Assembly: GCA_029844215.1 (NCBI GenBank)
Contig: CM056725.1
Coordinates: 33,696,485-33,760,484 of the forward strand
Direction: 5' to 3'
DNA length: 64,000 bases
Source of the DNA: Przewalskia tangutica
Taxonomy: Eukaryota > Streptophyta > Magnoliopsida > Solanales > Solanaceae
This document shows, one piece after another, positions 48,077 to 59,503 of the stretch; the stretch's first letter is position 1, and each line of letters begins with the position of its first letter. Made by a program: the position numbers and the translations under genes. Under the pieces are notes generated by a model. That model was not told where the DNA came from. It ran no database searches and was given only the letters and a program-made list of their open reading frames with translations.

Positions 48077-49117
48077 TTTCAAACCAATCAAATACATTAA
48101 ACACACGACGCTTCACCGCATTACATAGTTACACACATATCATGCTGTAAGAGATAGGAAGAGGTTCACATACCTCGCGACGCATTTAACGATTAATAAG
48201 CAAAATGCTCCAAGTACTACAACCTTGCTAGCCCTTTCCACTCCTCGAGTGTAACACGCTACTTTAGTACTTTCACCTATAAAGGCCACAAACGTCTATT
48301 AAACATCTAGATCTCAACGCTCCATAATCTACGTAAAATTCGTAAAAGACTCTCCCGCAACAACAGAATCTCCTCCTCTATCGAGGTCGCCACCAAGCCA
48401 ACCAGTGGGTTAACACGCCTAACCTGGACGCTGCACACCCTACTACACAAGAATAAACTACACAAGTCTACTGTAATACAACCATGTAATTACGCTCGCC
48501 TGGGTCAGCTTAATTCTTCAGTTAAGTCAAAAGACATTGCCATAATACTAAGTAGTTCTACATATAGTATACTTCAACTATATATTCAAACATGTAATTT
48601 CCAATTACAATGTATGACGTAGAGTGTTTACCTCGATAAGCCCAAAATTATCCAAGTATAAAGTCGATCCTCGAGCAACGCTAGCTCCTACTCCGAGTGC
48701 TCCAATCCGCCCAAACAACCCTTAGAAGTTCTAACCAACTTCTTAAGTACTTCAAACAACAACTAAGATTTTCAGTGGTTTCCTGAGACTAAAGGACAAA
48801 AGTGTAGTATTTCCTGCCTCTACGATAGAGGTATCTTGGAATACTACAAGGTACAAGGCTAAGGTATTTTTGGGCATTATAACAATACTAGAGAGTATTT
48901 CTATACCACAACAAGTGGGTATTATACTAAAGTAACTAGCAGTGGGTACCCCACCACAAGACCACTAGAGTGGGTGCACCCTCTGGCTAAGCGGGGAGGG
49001 AGGCTCGGCTAGCTCACAAAAGAGTGGAGAGGAGCTCTGACGAGAGTCTACAAGAGGGAGTGGAAGGGATTTATCACTTAGAACAATTTGTGGACGAAGA
49101 AAGTTCACAAAGTGAGC

Positions 49118-49318
49118 TATTTATAAAGCCAAAGTGCCAACCAACGGCCAAGATCCATCCATGTGTAAGGCAAGTGTAAGGCCAAGATCAAGCCAAGTGC
49201 ACCCACAAAACACTCCACAAAACACTCCACAAAACAAGCCACCAAACAAGGCACAAAAGAGGGACCAATCGCCAAGGCCAAGCCCCCTCTTGTCGCCCAA
49301 CGAGGTGACAAGGTCACC
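49118..49318 (-). promoter_or_regulatory. C left LTR promoter
   Basis: TATTTATA at 49118-49125; the palindrome position holds GGTGACAAGGTCACC (49304-49318), which keeps dyad arms but has lost ACGTG. Confidence 0.6.
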
Positions 49319-49525
49319 CTCCCGCTGGGTCCAAAATGTTCCGCCGCTTCTAAAAATCCGCAAAAATACTAAATGACATAGCCGGAATTTTCCCAACGTA
49401 GTCGTGGGAAACGCTTTCGCCGTAAAACGACTTATTCGCACTTCAGGCCCAAATTTCGAACCAAAGCCAATTTAAGGCAAAATTTTAATACGCACGCCAC
49501 GCATATACTGAAATACGGTATAACA

Positions 49526-49556
49526 TTCTTCCTTAGAAACATTCGTCCCCAACGTT
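49526..49556 (-). other. Polypurine tract and upstream dyad, element C
   Basis: Minus-strand TAAGGAAGAA next to the LTR; dyad arms AACATTCG and AACGTT with one mismatch. Confidence 0.7.
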
Positions 49557-50260
49557 CCTTCAAGGTCTCAAAACAACAAAGCGCCAAGATAGTCTTCACC
49601 GCTATACGCATTTAAAACAATCATGCCACACCGCCACCAAAAACACACGCTCACTTCTCCCCTTCTCGCAAGATTGGCCACGAACACTCAACTCGCTTCT
49701 AGTGTCCGTACCACACTTCACAACGCTCGTTTCCCAACCCTCGAGTCACTACCTTCCAAACTTGGTCATCTCACTAACCTCGATTCCCCAAGGCCATTCC
49801 CGCCTTCACGAACCGATTCTCGATCGAACGATCCACGAACTCATACGATGGTCATCTAAACTGGCCTAGCACTCGTGACTCGCCACCGGCGACCACCCAG
49901 AGCTGACCCTTCCTCAAAACGGACGCGGTTGGCCCGCAACACGCCCCAACCCGACCCACCAGAGCGCCAACTCTCTAGTTCTCGATCCGAACAATCTTAT
50001 CTCTACAGTCGAAAGCTACCACTTCCATTTCACACTACCTGTGGACTTACCCTTTTCACTAACAAAGTTTCTAAATCACATTTTAGCACAAAGCTATCCA
50101 AACATATCATTAAACACATCAACAACATCAATACACACAAAACTCTGTAGGTTAAGGATATACCAAACTAGGCGTTCAAGGACCGCTAAAACTGAACTTC
50201 CACCGCGACTTCTACCGCGGGCCCGCAATCGCCTAGTAGTCAGGCTATCCTACCGCATAC
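49557..50260 (-). other. Conserved non-gag/pol internal module, element C
   Basis: On the minus strand shares with E GCGGTCCTT, TATATCCTTAACCT, GATAGCTTTGTGCTAA, GGTAGTGTGAAATGGAAGTG and the GACCAAGTT stretch, in the same order. No stable reading frame across families. Coding potential is unproven. Confidence 0.6.
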
Positions 50261-51367
50261 CCCGGCCTGACAGCTTCTCATATGGCCCCGCCGTCGCAAG
50301 AATAACAAGCTCCTCGTACTACGACACTTCGAATGCGGGTCTACCACATCGCCACACCGAGGTGGTGATCGTGATCCGCCAACACCCCTACTCCCCGATC
50401 ATTCAAACCCGGGAGCCCCGACCGCCCCGAATATCCTAAGCGGTCCCGGCGCCGCGAGGACTACTCGCAACGGGCGAGGTACATAACTAGTCCGGCCGAG
50501 GCGTCCGCCTCGAAGTCGCCAAAATATCCGACCGCTCCGCCTTCTTCTCGAAAGCCGTCCACCTGCCGATCCGCGCCTCGCACCTGGCGTACGAGCTCGA
50601 ATGCTGGCAACGCCCATGCCCGGCCAAGAGAAACACCAACAACTTCTCGCTAGGTAATCATCGAGTCCTCGTGAATATATCTGCACTCGATCCTCCATAC
50701 TAGCTACTAATGCGGAACATACCGCCAATGAGTCGAACTCACATTGTACTCCCGAATCAGACGCCTGCTCGCTTAACATCAAAAACTGTTTACCGAGCCT
50801 CTCATCCGCGAGGCAAGAAATGTGCCGCGGCGCCCTCAAAACTCGCCCCAAACGGCCGGAAGCTGCATGCTCTCCCGAAAGCTCCCACGAAGTCAAACCA
50901 ATCGATCGCGTATCACGCACTGACGCGAACTAAAAGTCACAGACTCATCAAGCTCATCACCCGCACGATCCTTCTCAGAATCGACGGATGAACTCCTCGC
51001 GATCATCCTCCGCCTCGACCAGAAACTCAAAGCGGCTACAACCAAGGAAATCCCGTAGCCTCAAACTGCTCGCCTCGTGTACTACAAAGCCGCTGAACTG
51101 AATCACAAGGCCCATTTATCTCATATCTCGCCACAACTCGCCAATAATCGCCATCTCTCGCGACCCATCTCTCCCGCCTGCATCGCGGATCGAGGCTCAG
51201 TATCAGAGTCTCAGCAGCCATCGCCGCGCTTAAACTCGCCAGGCCGGGCGGCCGCAAAACTCGCTCAAGCACTACTCGTGCATCACCGCTCGCGCTCGCA
51301 TTCTCAATCCCACTAGCGCCTCCTCTACGCTTTGCCCTTCTCGGGCCCCGGTTGCTCGCAGAGGCAT
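50261..51367 (-). pseudogene. gag remnant, element C
   Basis: ATG at 51367-51365 on the minus strand, in the context GGCATAACTG seen from the plus strand. A DDREEFI-like version of the gag DDPQEFI motif lies at about 50985-51005. The 173-codon ORF at 50920-50399 is the longest sense coding stretch in this window; it includes SMEDRVQIYSRGLDDYL, a stretch typical of gypsy gag upstream of the basic region, followed by Arg-rich sequence. No zinc knuckle was found before the frame breaks. Gag alone would not support transposition. Confidence 0.65.
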
Positions 51368-51554
51368 AACTGCAAAAACGAAACACGCCGCAGGGTCCAA
51401 CTTACAACACGCCTCTAAGGCACGATCTCGTAACGAGAAGAATAGAAACCAATCCTAAATGTCCTATAGCCTCCTCGATTATAGATGTGGTGCACAACAC
51501 ACCGATAATCAAGACTCTACTAGACACGGCTCAGACACTTTCCGAGGACTAATC

Positions 51555-51566
51555 GCTTCGATACCA
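51555..51566 (-). other. Primer-binding site, element C
   Basis: Minus-strand TGGTATCGAAGC next to the right LTR. Confidence 0.75.
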
Positions 51567-53449
51567 CTTTGTAACGCCCAACTCGGTTCGCTATCGTGCC
51601 TTACCCCTGCACCCTAGTGATACAACATCGAGAAAACCGGAAAATAAAACATGAATCATGAAACAAGAGATATAATAAATAGACAAAGCAACCAAAACAG
51701 CTTGCCTTCAAGATATACATAAAACCCGAATAGCTTTAATCTTTACAACCCCGCCACAACAGCTTCTGCACTTAAGATTTGTAACGACTATGACGGACAG
51801 GGCCCGCCATACCCCGAATGTACAAGAACCTACAACTCGTGGAACACATACCAAAAGATAAGCCTCCGAGAAACGAGCTTCCCAAAACGCCGAACCGAGA
51901 TCCCGAGAGCGAGGATCCACGATCGACGCATTCTACCATGCATTTAACGCAGCTCAAGGAGGTCAAGATAACAGTACCAAGTACGTGAAATCACAACATC
52001 AGAATGAAATCATAATAGCTAACAAGGTGAGACATGTATGATAACCAAAATACAAAGACGCAACATAAAAATAAGCCAAGTCGTGGACTCACGCCTCAAA
52101 GTCACCACTAAATATAACTACGGGTCTCACGCCATAACATCCATCATGTTCGCATCACGGCCGCATGCCCCTAATACCGCTTCTGCAGACATGTCCATGA
52201 TGCAACACATAATAAGCGCCGCATGGCCACATGCCCCTCATCGCGACGTGTAGACATGCCCATGTAACCTCAATAATATATCGTCAACCCCGCCGCATGG
52301 CCACATGCCCCTCGACATCAGACGGCAGACACGCCCATGTTGCAACACACAACAAGGCCGCATGGCCACATGCCCCGGACATCAGACGGCAGACATGTCC
52401 ATGTTACCTCAATAACAAGACAAGAATCAAAAATGGAAACATACCCGTGGAATTCTCCATCACCGCCAAAGACGCCCAAGTAAGTTCTCAATAAGTCAAC
52501 CTACTCTATCGAGAGACACTCAGAATACGTAAATACCACACTGACACAACAAAGGCTATCATCACAAGCATAGGCAAGTTTCACAACAACAAGCATAGGC
52601 AAGTTTCACAACAACAAGCATAGGCAAGCTTCACACAACTCAAAGTACTTTCATATTATGCCAAAGTCCGGGTTTTTAACCCCAAAGTACTACATACGTT
52701 AAGTTCTTTTTAAAAGAGATCCATTACTTTTATAAAAGTCACCCGACACCGTAGTATAAGAATGACCAACCCACATCCCTTTTCAAAATCAAGTAACAAC
52801 ATTCTTTTCCTAAGTTCCAGTTTGCCTAGTTTCAATTACTCAAGCTTCTCATTTTCAAATGGTTTCATAGTTCATAAACTTAATCACTGATTCTCTTTAA
52901 CAATCGAGTAATATAAGTCTCACGCGAGAGTAGTTATTCTTGTTTACAACATTCTTATTTCAAAGAACTATGATCTAGAAAATGTAATATCATTTTGTCT
53001 CATCTTAGTTTCTACGCAGATGGAGGTTTCTACCGGTTTTAATACAATTCATCATTATTCAATACATTTTCCTTTATTAACGCTCGCAGCTGTCCTGTCG
53101 ATACACATTCCGATTTCCAAATCAAGAAACATTATCCCTTTAAATAAAATCAAGTACTCATTACTCACGAACGAGGTTTCACACAAACATTCACATTAAA
53201 ACAAATAAGTTAAGTCTCTTATCTTACAAGATCAAGTCTCTTAACTTCTAACATCAAGAAACTATTCTTAAGCCGTTATACCTAACTTCCCATAAGCTAG
53301 TATAACTCTTAAGTTTTCAAAGCACAATACTACACTTCTTTCAAAACGATTCATAAATCTTTTGAAATACTTCAAGTTTTATTATAACGCCCAAGCCGCT
53401 TATAAATCAAATCAATTATCTTTAAAACCACAACCCATTTTCTTACCTA

Positions 53450-53499
53450 CATAAAGTCGTTATAACCAACTTCCCATAAAGCCGTTATAACACTTTATG
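53450..53499 (-). other. GTTATAAC dyad element, C right LTR
   Basis: Intact arms and two octamers 25 bp apart. Confidence 0.8.
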
Positions 53500-54538
53500 T
53501 TTCAAACCAATCAAATACATTAAACACACGTACGCTCACCGCACTACATAGTTACACACATATCATGCTGAAGAGATATAAGAGGTTCACATACCTCGCG
53601 ACGATTTAACGACAATAAGCAAAATGCTCCAAGTACTACAACCTTGCTAGCCCTTTCCACTCCTCGAGTAATACGCCACTCTTAGTACTTTCACCTATAA
53701 AGGCCACAAACGCTCATTAAACATCTAGATCTCAACGCTCCATAATCTACGTAAAATTCTAAGAAGACTCTCCCGCAACAACAGAAATCTCCTCCTTCTA
53801 TCGAGGCTCGGCCACCAAGCCAACCGTGTGGGTTAACACGCCTAACCTGGACGCTGCATAATTCTACTACACAAGAATGCTACACAAGTCTACTGAATAC
53901 ATTCCATGTAATTACAGCTCGCCTGGGCCATTTAATTCTTCAGGCTTAAGTCAAAAGACATTGCCATAATACTAAGTAGTTCTACATATAGTATACTTCA
54001 ACTATATATTCAAACATGTAATTTCCAATTACAATAGAAGGACAGTAGTGTTTACCTCGATAAGCCCAAAATTATCCAAGTATAAAGTCGATCCTGAGCA
54101 ACGCTAGCTCCTACTCCGAGTGCTCCAATCCGCTCCAAACAACCCTTAAGTTCTAACCAACTTCTCTTAAGTACTTCAAACAACAACGAAGATTTTCTTG
54201 TGGTTTCGCTGAGACTAAAGGACAAAAGGTAGTATTTCCTGCTCTACGACAGAGGTATCTTGGAATACTACAAGGTACAAGGCTAAGGTATTTTGGGCAT
54301 TATAACAATACTAGAGAGTATTTCTATACCACAACAAGGGTATTATACGAAAGTAACTAGGCAGTGGGTACCCCACTGCTAGCACCACTAGAGGGGCGTA
54401 CCCCTGGCCAAGGGGGAGGGAGGCTCTCGCCAGCTCACAAAAGAGGGAGAGGAGCTCTGGACGAGAGTCTACAAGAGGAGGGGAAGGGATTTATCACTTA
54501 GAACAATTTATGGACGAAGAAAGTCTTCACAGCGGAGC

Positions 54539-54742
54539 TATTTATAAAGCCAAAGGCCAACCAATGGCCAAGATCCATCCATGTGTAAGGCAAGTGTAAG
54601 GCCAAGATCAGCCAAGTGCACCCACAAAACACTCCACAAAACACTCCACAAAACAAGCCACCAAACAAGGCACAAAAGCGAGGGACCAATCGCCAAGCGC
54701 CAAGCCCCCTCTTTGTCTGTCCAACGAGGTGACAAGGCCACC
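54539..54742 (-). promoter_or_regulatory. C right LTR promoter
   Basis: TATTTATA at 54539-54546; G-box position reads GGTGACAAGGCCACC (54728-54742). Confidence 0.6.
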
Positions 54743-54953
54743 CTCCCGCTGGTCCAAAAATGTTCCGCCGCCTAAAAATCCGCAAAAATACTAAATGACA
54801 TAGCCGAATTTTCCCAACGTAAGTCGTGGGAAACGCTTTCGCCGTAAAAACGACTTATTCCTGCACTTGTGCCCAAATTTCGAACCAAAGCCAATTTAAG
54901 GCAAAAATTTTAATACGCACGCCTCACGCACATACCGGAAATACGGGTATAAC

Positions 54954-55440
54954 TGCACTTTCGAGGTAGCTACGCCAGCTGGTGATTCAAAGGTAGCTCT
55001 GGTATATAGAGCTTGTCCCCGTGACTATTTACGCCGGACCAGCCGACTCGATAGAGTCGAGATGATTGACTTCGACGTGATTATGGGGACGGATTGGCTA
55101 GCTTCTGCTACGCCAATGTAGACCGCAGAGAGAGTAGTACGCCGCTTCGGCGAGCCGGTTGCCGAGCGACGGAGCACCAGATCGCCGGTGGTAGGTTTAT
55201 TTCCTACCTCAAGGCTAGGAAGATGGTACAGGCGGGTATATCTATCATCTCGCTCGTGTTTGATAATCAAGCCGCGTACCAGATTTTCGGGCCCAGAGTC
55301 GCCGAAGTTCCCGCACGTGTTTCCGCACGACCTTCTCGTATCCTCCGCAGAGGAGATCGAGTTTTGTATAGATATGTTAGCGATACTCGCCTATTTCCAT
55401 TCCGCCATACGTAATGGCACCGCCGAGTTGAGAGAGTCAA
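54954..55440 (+). pseudogene. pol protease C-terminal part and linker (element B)
   Basis: Resumes the polyprotein after element C: FEVATPAGDSK, then VEMIDFDVIMGTDWLAS (end of the protease domain, about 55063-55107), then FISYLKARKMVQAG in the linker towards RT. These blocks are read in two or three frames, so small indels separate them. Confidence 0.75.
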
Positions 55441-56150
55441 GGATCACCTTAGGATTTGCTGAGAAGCGGCTTCATTAGGCCCAAGAGCTCCCTCGGGAGC
55501 GCCAGATTGTTCGTGAAGAAGGACTCGACGCCGCGACGTGTGTTGATTACAGTGCAACAACAAGGTGACCATTAAGAACAGATACCCCTTCCTGTGATTG
55601 ATGATTTGTTCGACCGCCATAGGTGCGAGATGTTTTCCAAGATTGACCGCGATCGCTATCATCAAAAGTAGTCGAGAGCTGGATGTCCCTAGATCGCATT
55701 CGACCCGCACGCATTATGAGTTCGTGGTCATGTCTTTTGTTGACCAATGCTCCGGCAGATTCATGGATTTGATGAACCGAGTGTTCAAACCATTTTTGGA
55801 CACGCTTGTGATAGTGTTCATCGATGATATCTCGTTTATTCTCGCCAGAGCAGAGCACGCGAGCATTCGGCGATCGGCCGACGCTTCTCCAGACTCAGCT
55901 GTACGCCAAGTTTTCCAAATGTGAGTTTTGCTGACTTCGCGGCGCTTGGGCATATTGTCGGGCCGATGGCATTCGAAGTTGATACGCCAAGATCGAGGCA
56001 ACAGACTCGCCTGCACCTACTACTCCGGCGCAGGTTCGCAGCTCGGGCCTTGCAGATATTATCGCGGTTCGTGGAGAAGTTTGCTTTATCTTCTCGCACC
56101 ATTGACTAGGCCGACTCGTATGCGCCAAGTTCCAGCCGATCGATGTCAGG
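55441..56150 (+). pseudogene. pol reverse transcriptase (element B)
   Basis: Reverse transcriptase copies element RNA into DNA in cytoplasmic particles. The frame open from 55598 to 55924 contains YEFVVMSF, then FMDLMNRVFKPFLD, then the catalytic box VIVFIDDI with the two Asp codons at 55823-55828. Upstream, fragments of the fingers region are scattered in other frames (for example RQIVREEGLDA at about 55498-55530). The LTNAPAAF block is damaged to VDQCSGRF. Downstream the connection to RNase H passes SRRLGILSGRWHSK and LQILSRFVEKF. Catalytic Asp pair present, overall frame lost. Confidence 0.85.
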
Positions 56151-56540
56151 AGCGTGGTTTCCAGCTGTCGGCGAGAGATTGACGATCGCCCCGCTTCTTA
56201 CTCTTCCGCAGGTCCGCATTTGCTATGTCGTATTGTGACGCTGCCGCATCGTTGGGACGTGTGTTGACGCAGATGGCAGGTTATAGCATATGCATCCCGA
56301 CACCAAGAAACACGAGAGGAACTACCCCACCCATGATTCGAGTCGCACCGTGAATTCACGCCAAGATCTCGAGGCACTATTTGTACGGGTTCACGTGGAT
56401 ATTTATACGCACCACAAGAGCCTCCAAAGATATCTTCAGCCGCAGGAGCCGAACTTACGCATGCAGACGGTGGTTAGAGTTGCTTAAAGATTACGATGTT
56501 GATATCCCGTACCACCCGTAAGGCCAACGTCAGGCGTATG
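56151..56540 (+). pseudogene. pol RNase H (element B)
   Basis: RNase H removes the RNA strand during reverse transcription. TATTGTGACGCTGCCG (about 56229) encodes the Tyr-Cys-Asp-Ala start with its catalytic Asp. The frame 56290-56487 holds ERNYPTHD, VHVDIYTHHKSLQ (the usual Asp before His-Lys-Ser is His here) and PNLRMQ. A YDVDI-like block follows in another frame near 56495. Confidence 0.8.
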
Positions 56541-57880
56541 CCTTAGTCGTAGTCACGGGAGCCTATCGATGTGCAACAGAGAGGAGGGACATGGTTCGTG
56601 ATTTGCATCGCTTAGCGAGCCTTCGTGTCCGCTTGATTGATTCTCGATAGCAGCTGGTTAGAGTTCGCAGGTTGCCGAGTCTTCCATCGCCGGCGAGGCG
56701 AAGAGGCAACAGCTCGAGGATCCAGCCTGATTCGATATCGCGATACGCCTCTTCGCGAGGCGCGGTCCTTTTGAGGTAACACCACGGGTGCTAAGGTTTG
56801 AGGGCGCATCGGTGTTCCGTGATGTTTCGTGACTTCGCAGCATGTTCTCGGGAAGCACACACACAAGCATACTCATCCATCCGGTCGACTCAAGATGTAC
56901 CACGACCTTAGATCCGTATCGTGGGACGGCTTGAAGAGAGACGCTGCAGCAGTTCGTAGCTCAAGGCCCGTGTTGTCGCAGCGAAGGTAGAGCACCGTAG
57001 GCCCGTGGTTTGTTACGCATTTATCGAGATCCCGACCGAAGTGGGAGGTAATCAACACGACTTCATCACGCGATTACCTCGCACTCGTGAGACATGATTC
57101 TATATGGGTTATCGCCGACAGTCGACTAAATCAGCCCACTTTCTTCCCGTCCCGACGACTTTTTCGGCCGAGGATTATGCCGCACTTTATATCCGAGAGA
57201 TCGCCGATCGCATGGAGTCCCTACTTCGATCATATCGCATGCAGGAGCCCGCCACGCTAACTTCCTGAGGTCCTTCCGCAGGGTTTAGGACGCAGTGAGC
57301 CCGAGCATCGCATTTCATCCACGCATGCATGACGGACAGCAGAGCGCACTATCCGCACTCTCGAGGATATGTCGCGAGCCCGTGTTATTGACTTCAGTAG
57401 TTGGGAGGATCATTTGCCTCTAGTTGAGCTCATGTGATAATAATAGCTACCACCCAAAGATTCGATGGCGCCTTACGAGGCCTTGTACGAGGAAGTGCAT
57501 CGCCTATAGGTTGGTTCGATGTGGGCGAGGTGCAGTGGGACCAGATTTGGTGCAAAGAAAGTGGATATGGTGAAGCTTATCCGAGAGCGGCTATCGATAC
57601 CGTAGTCGATGTAAGTCGATGCAGATCATCGCCGCCGCATCTTGAGTTCGAGGTTCATGATTGGGTTTTCCTAGCGCCACCCACGGCGGTGTGATGAGAT
57701 TTGGGAAGAAGGGGAAACTCAAATTTCAGGTACATCGGGCCGCTTCGCATTGTCCGCAGGTAGGCAAGGTTGCCTATGAGTCGATCTCGCCGTCCGACCG
57801 AGGCAAAGCAGCATCCGCTTTTCACGATCTACGCCGGCGAGACGATCGGATCCATCTAGTGGTACACCCGATTGACGATG
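56541..57880 (+). pseudogene. pol integrase (element B)
   Basis: Integrase inserts the DNA copy. In order: a zinc-binding-domain relic with KMYHDLRS (about 56893), KWEVIN before the first catalytic Asp (about 57040), DSIWVIAD (about 57097), EDYAALYIREI-like text (about 57172), AFHP and GQ.A near 57311-57345 (around the catalytic Glu), DFSSWEDHLPLVE-like text (about 57392), MAPYEALY in broken form (about 57463), SPIGWFDVGE (from about 57498), LEFEVHDWVFLA (about 57644) and VMRFGKKGKL (about 57694). The second catalytic Asp region is not clearly readable. Many frame changes. Confidence 0.8.
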
Positions 57881-58080
57881 TCCAGTGACCGAGGGGTTAT
57901 CGATGAGGAGATTCCCATAGCGATAGTCGATCGTCGTTAGGCGCCCATGACGGCGACGGGCTTCCGCCAAAGTCTGCGGCGAACGAGCTCGCAGAGGATG
58001 ACGGGAAGCCGGCGAGGACACGAGGCAGAAGTATCCTCACCTATTCCCCACACCTCCGTAATTCACTTTCCTACTTGTAA
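57881..58080 (+). pseudogene. Chromodomain-like C terminus of pol (element B)
   Basis: After the DDVQ segment come YEEIPIAI-like codons (57902-57930), then TGGAAGCC-like and MRQKYPHLFP-like text to about 58050. In Tekay/Del and related chromoviruses this region carries a chromodomain that steers insertion to methylated-histone chromatin. Too degraded to judge aromatic-cage residues. Confidence 0.6.
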
Positions 58081-58178
58081 ATTTTCGTTATCGCTATGCC
58101 TAAGTGTTGTTTTGGCCGCGCGTGGCATTTGTAAACCGCTTAAGTTATGAAGAATCTTATCGTTAATCGTTTGGAAGG

Positions 58179-58210
58179 AACATTCGACGAATGTTTCTGG
58201 CGAGGGAGAA
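58179..58210 (+). other. Polypurine tract and upstream dyad, element B
   Basis: AACATTCGACGAATGTT (perfect arms) then GAGGGAGAA directly before the LTR TG. Confidence 0.8.
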
Positions 58211-58418
58211 TGTAATACCTCGTATTTCCGCAGTATGTACGTAAGGGAATACGCATAAAAGTTTGGCCTTAGTTAGCCTCGACGCTTTCTTTGTACACAA
58301 CTCACTAAAAGAATCGCTTTCCGACTAAACGCTTCCACCAGAGAGTAAATTCCGCTATGCCATTTCTTATTTTTGGCGGATTTTTCCGAGAGACTAAACA
58401 TTTTCGACCAACGAGGGT

Positions 58419-58654
58419 GACACGTGTCACCCTCACATCGAAGCAGTGGTGGCTTTGGACGATCAAGGCCCAAGAGGGCGCTGGCCTCGCCGATTGGTTC
58501 CTTGCTTAGGCCTTGTTTTGTGCCATGTTTTGGAGTGTTTTGTGGAGTGTTTTGTGGAGTAGGGTTAGGTGCACTTGGCTTGATCTTGGCCTTACACTTG
58601 CCTTGCACTTGTCTTCATCTCGCCATTGGTTGGCCAAGGCTTGAGCTATAAACA
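58419..58654 (+). promoter_or_regulatory. B 3' LTR promoter
   Basis: GACACGTGTC at 58419-58428 in a full GGGTGACACGTGTCACCC palindrome; TATA position reads TATAAACA (58647-58654). Confidence 0.7.
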
Positions 58655-59455
58655 CTTCTCGAGATGAAGAGTTCTTCATCCACAAAAGCCTTCCAAGTCT
58701 AAAAATCCTTCCCTCCTTTCAGAGCACCGCCCAACACCCCCTCCCTCGAGAAGCTCGCCGAGGCTACCCCACCCCCAGCCTAGCCGAAACCTACCCCTCC
58801 CTTGGTAGAAAAGTTGCCTTCTTGTTTTGTTATAATGCCCAAAATACCCTAGCCCAAATACCTTAGTACTTAGTGAAGTTGTGAAGAACTTCTAAGGTTT
58901 CTCTGAGCATACAACTTGTGAGCAAAACCTCGCTCAGCGCGACTTTTCTAGATATTATCAGCTTACCGAGGTAACTAATCCTAACCTCTTTGAATTAGAG
59001 AATACTTATCAGTAGAATAAGAATAAGTATAAATACTTAGAAGAATAATCAAACCGCATTTACATAGGACTGCTTTCAAAGAGACTTATATAGCTCACCG
59101 TGCAGGGAAGGTCGCCCGACTTACCGTAATTATGAACCCTCTGCTTAGAATGACCTTCGTAGTAGTCTTTGATAGATATCTGTGACTATTATAGGTCGAC
59201 TCTCATACACATATTCAACTTCGTGTGGTTTTCACGGTAGGTATGTGATTCTTCCTAAAGCATGATATTTTACAATATATAGTACTAGACGCATACGTGT
59301 TAATCGAATAATACTTATGGTAATGCCTCACGCTTAAGCTCAATAATACTTACGGAATGCCTCACGCTTAAGCTCAATAACAAAGAATCAAAACATTTCA
59401 AAAGAATATCGATCATTTTTAACAGAAGATAAATATTTGGTTTTTAAAACAAAAG

Positions 59456-59503
59456 CTTAAGAGTTATACTAGCTTTACGGGAAGTTAGGTATAACAACTT
59501 AAG
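59456..59503 (+). other. Dyad element, CTTAAG type, B 3' LTR
   Basis: Complete CTTAAG arms on both sides; CTTTACGGG replaces CTTTATGGG. Confidence 0.75.

Larger units (their letters stand above)
46124..49525 (-). repeat. Element C LTR, left (3' LTR)
   Basis: CGTAACGCCC (TG read as CG) to GGTATAACA, 3402 bp. Contains ~70-bp repeats (46725-46990), three AAGCATAGGCAAG repeats (47144-47213), dyads and promoter. No gene. Confidence 0.87.
46124..54953 (-). mobile_element. Element C, gag-bearing non-autonomous retrotransposon
   Basis: LTRs 46124-49525 and 51570-54953 with a 2044-bp internal region. It splits the protease of B, so it is among the youngest insertions. Internal parts on the minus strand: primer site, gag remnant, module shared with A and E, purine tract. 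No pol motif found. A clean target duplication is not visible (AGACT left, TGCAC right). Confidence 0.87.
51570..54953 (-). repeat. Element C LTR, right (5' LTR)
   Basis: TGTAACGCCC to GGGTATAAC, 3384 bp; last A missing. The ~70-bp repeats are at about 52158-52405 and the AAGCATAGGCAAG triplet at 52562-52632. Confidence 0.87.

Noticed and set aside
50041..50439. 132-codon plus-strand ORF in element C
   Set aside because: Antisense to the minus-oriented gag/module of C, with no supporting motif.
44727..58080. Plant pararetrovirus insertion
   Set aside because: An integrase remnant, true LTRs, a polypurine tract and a Met-tRNA primer site with paired termini indicate an LTR retrotransposon.
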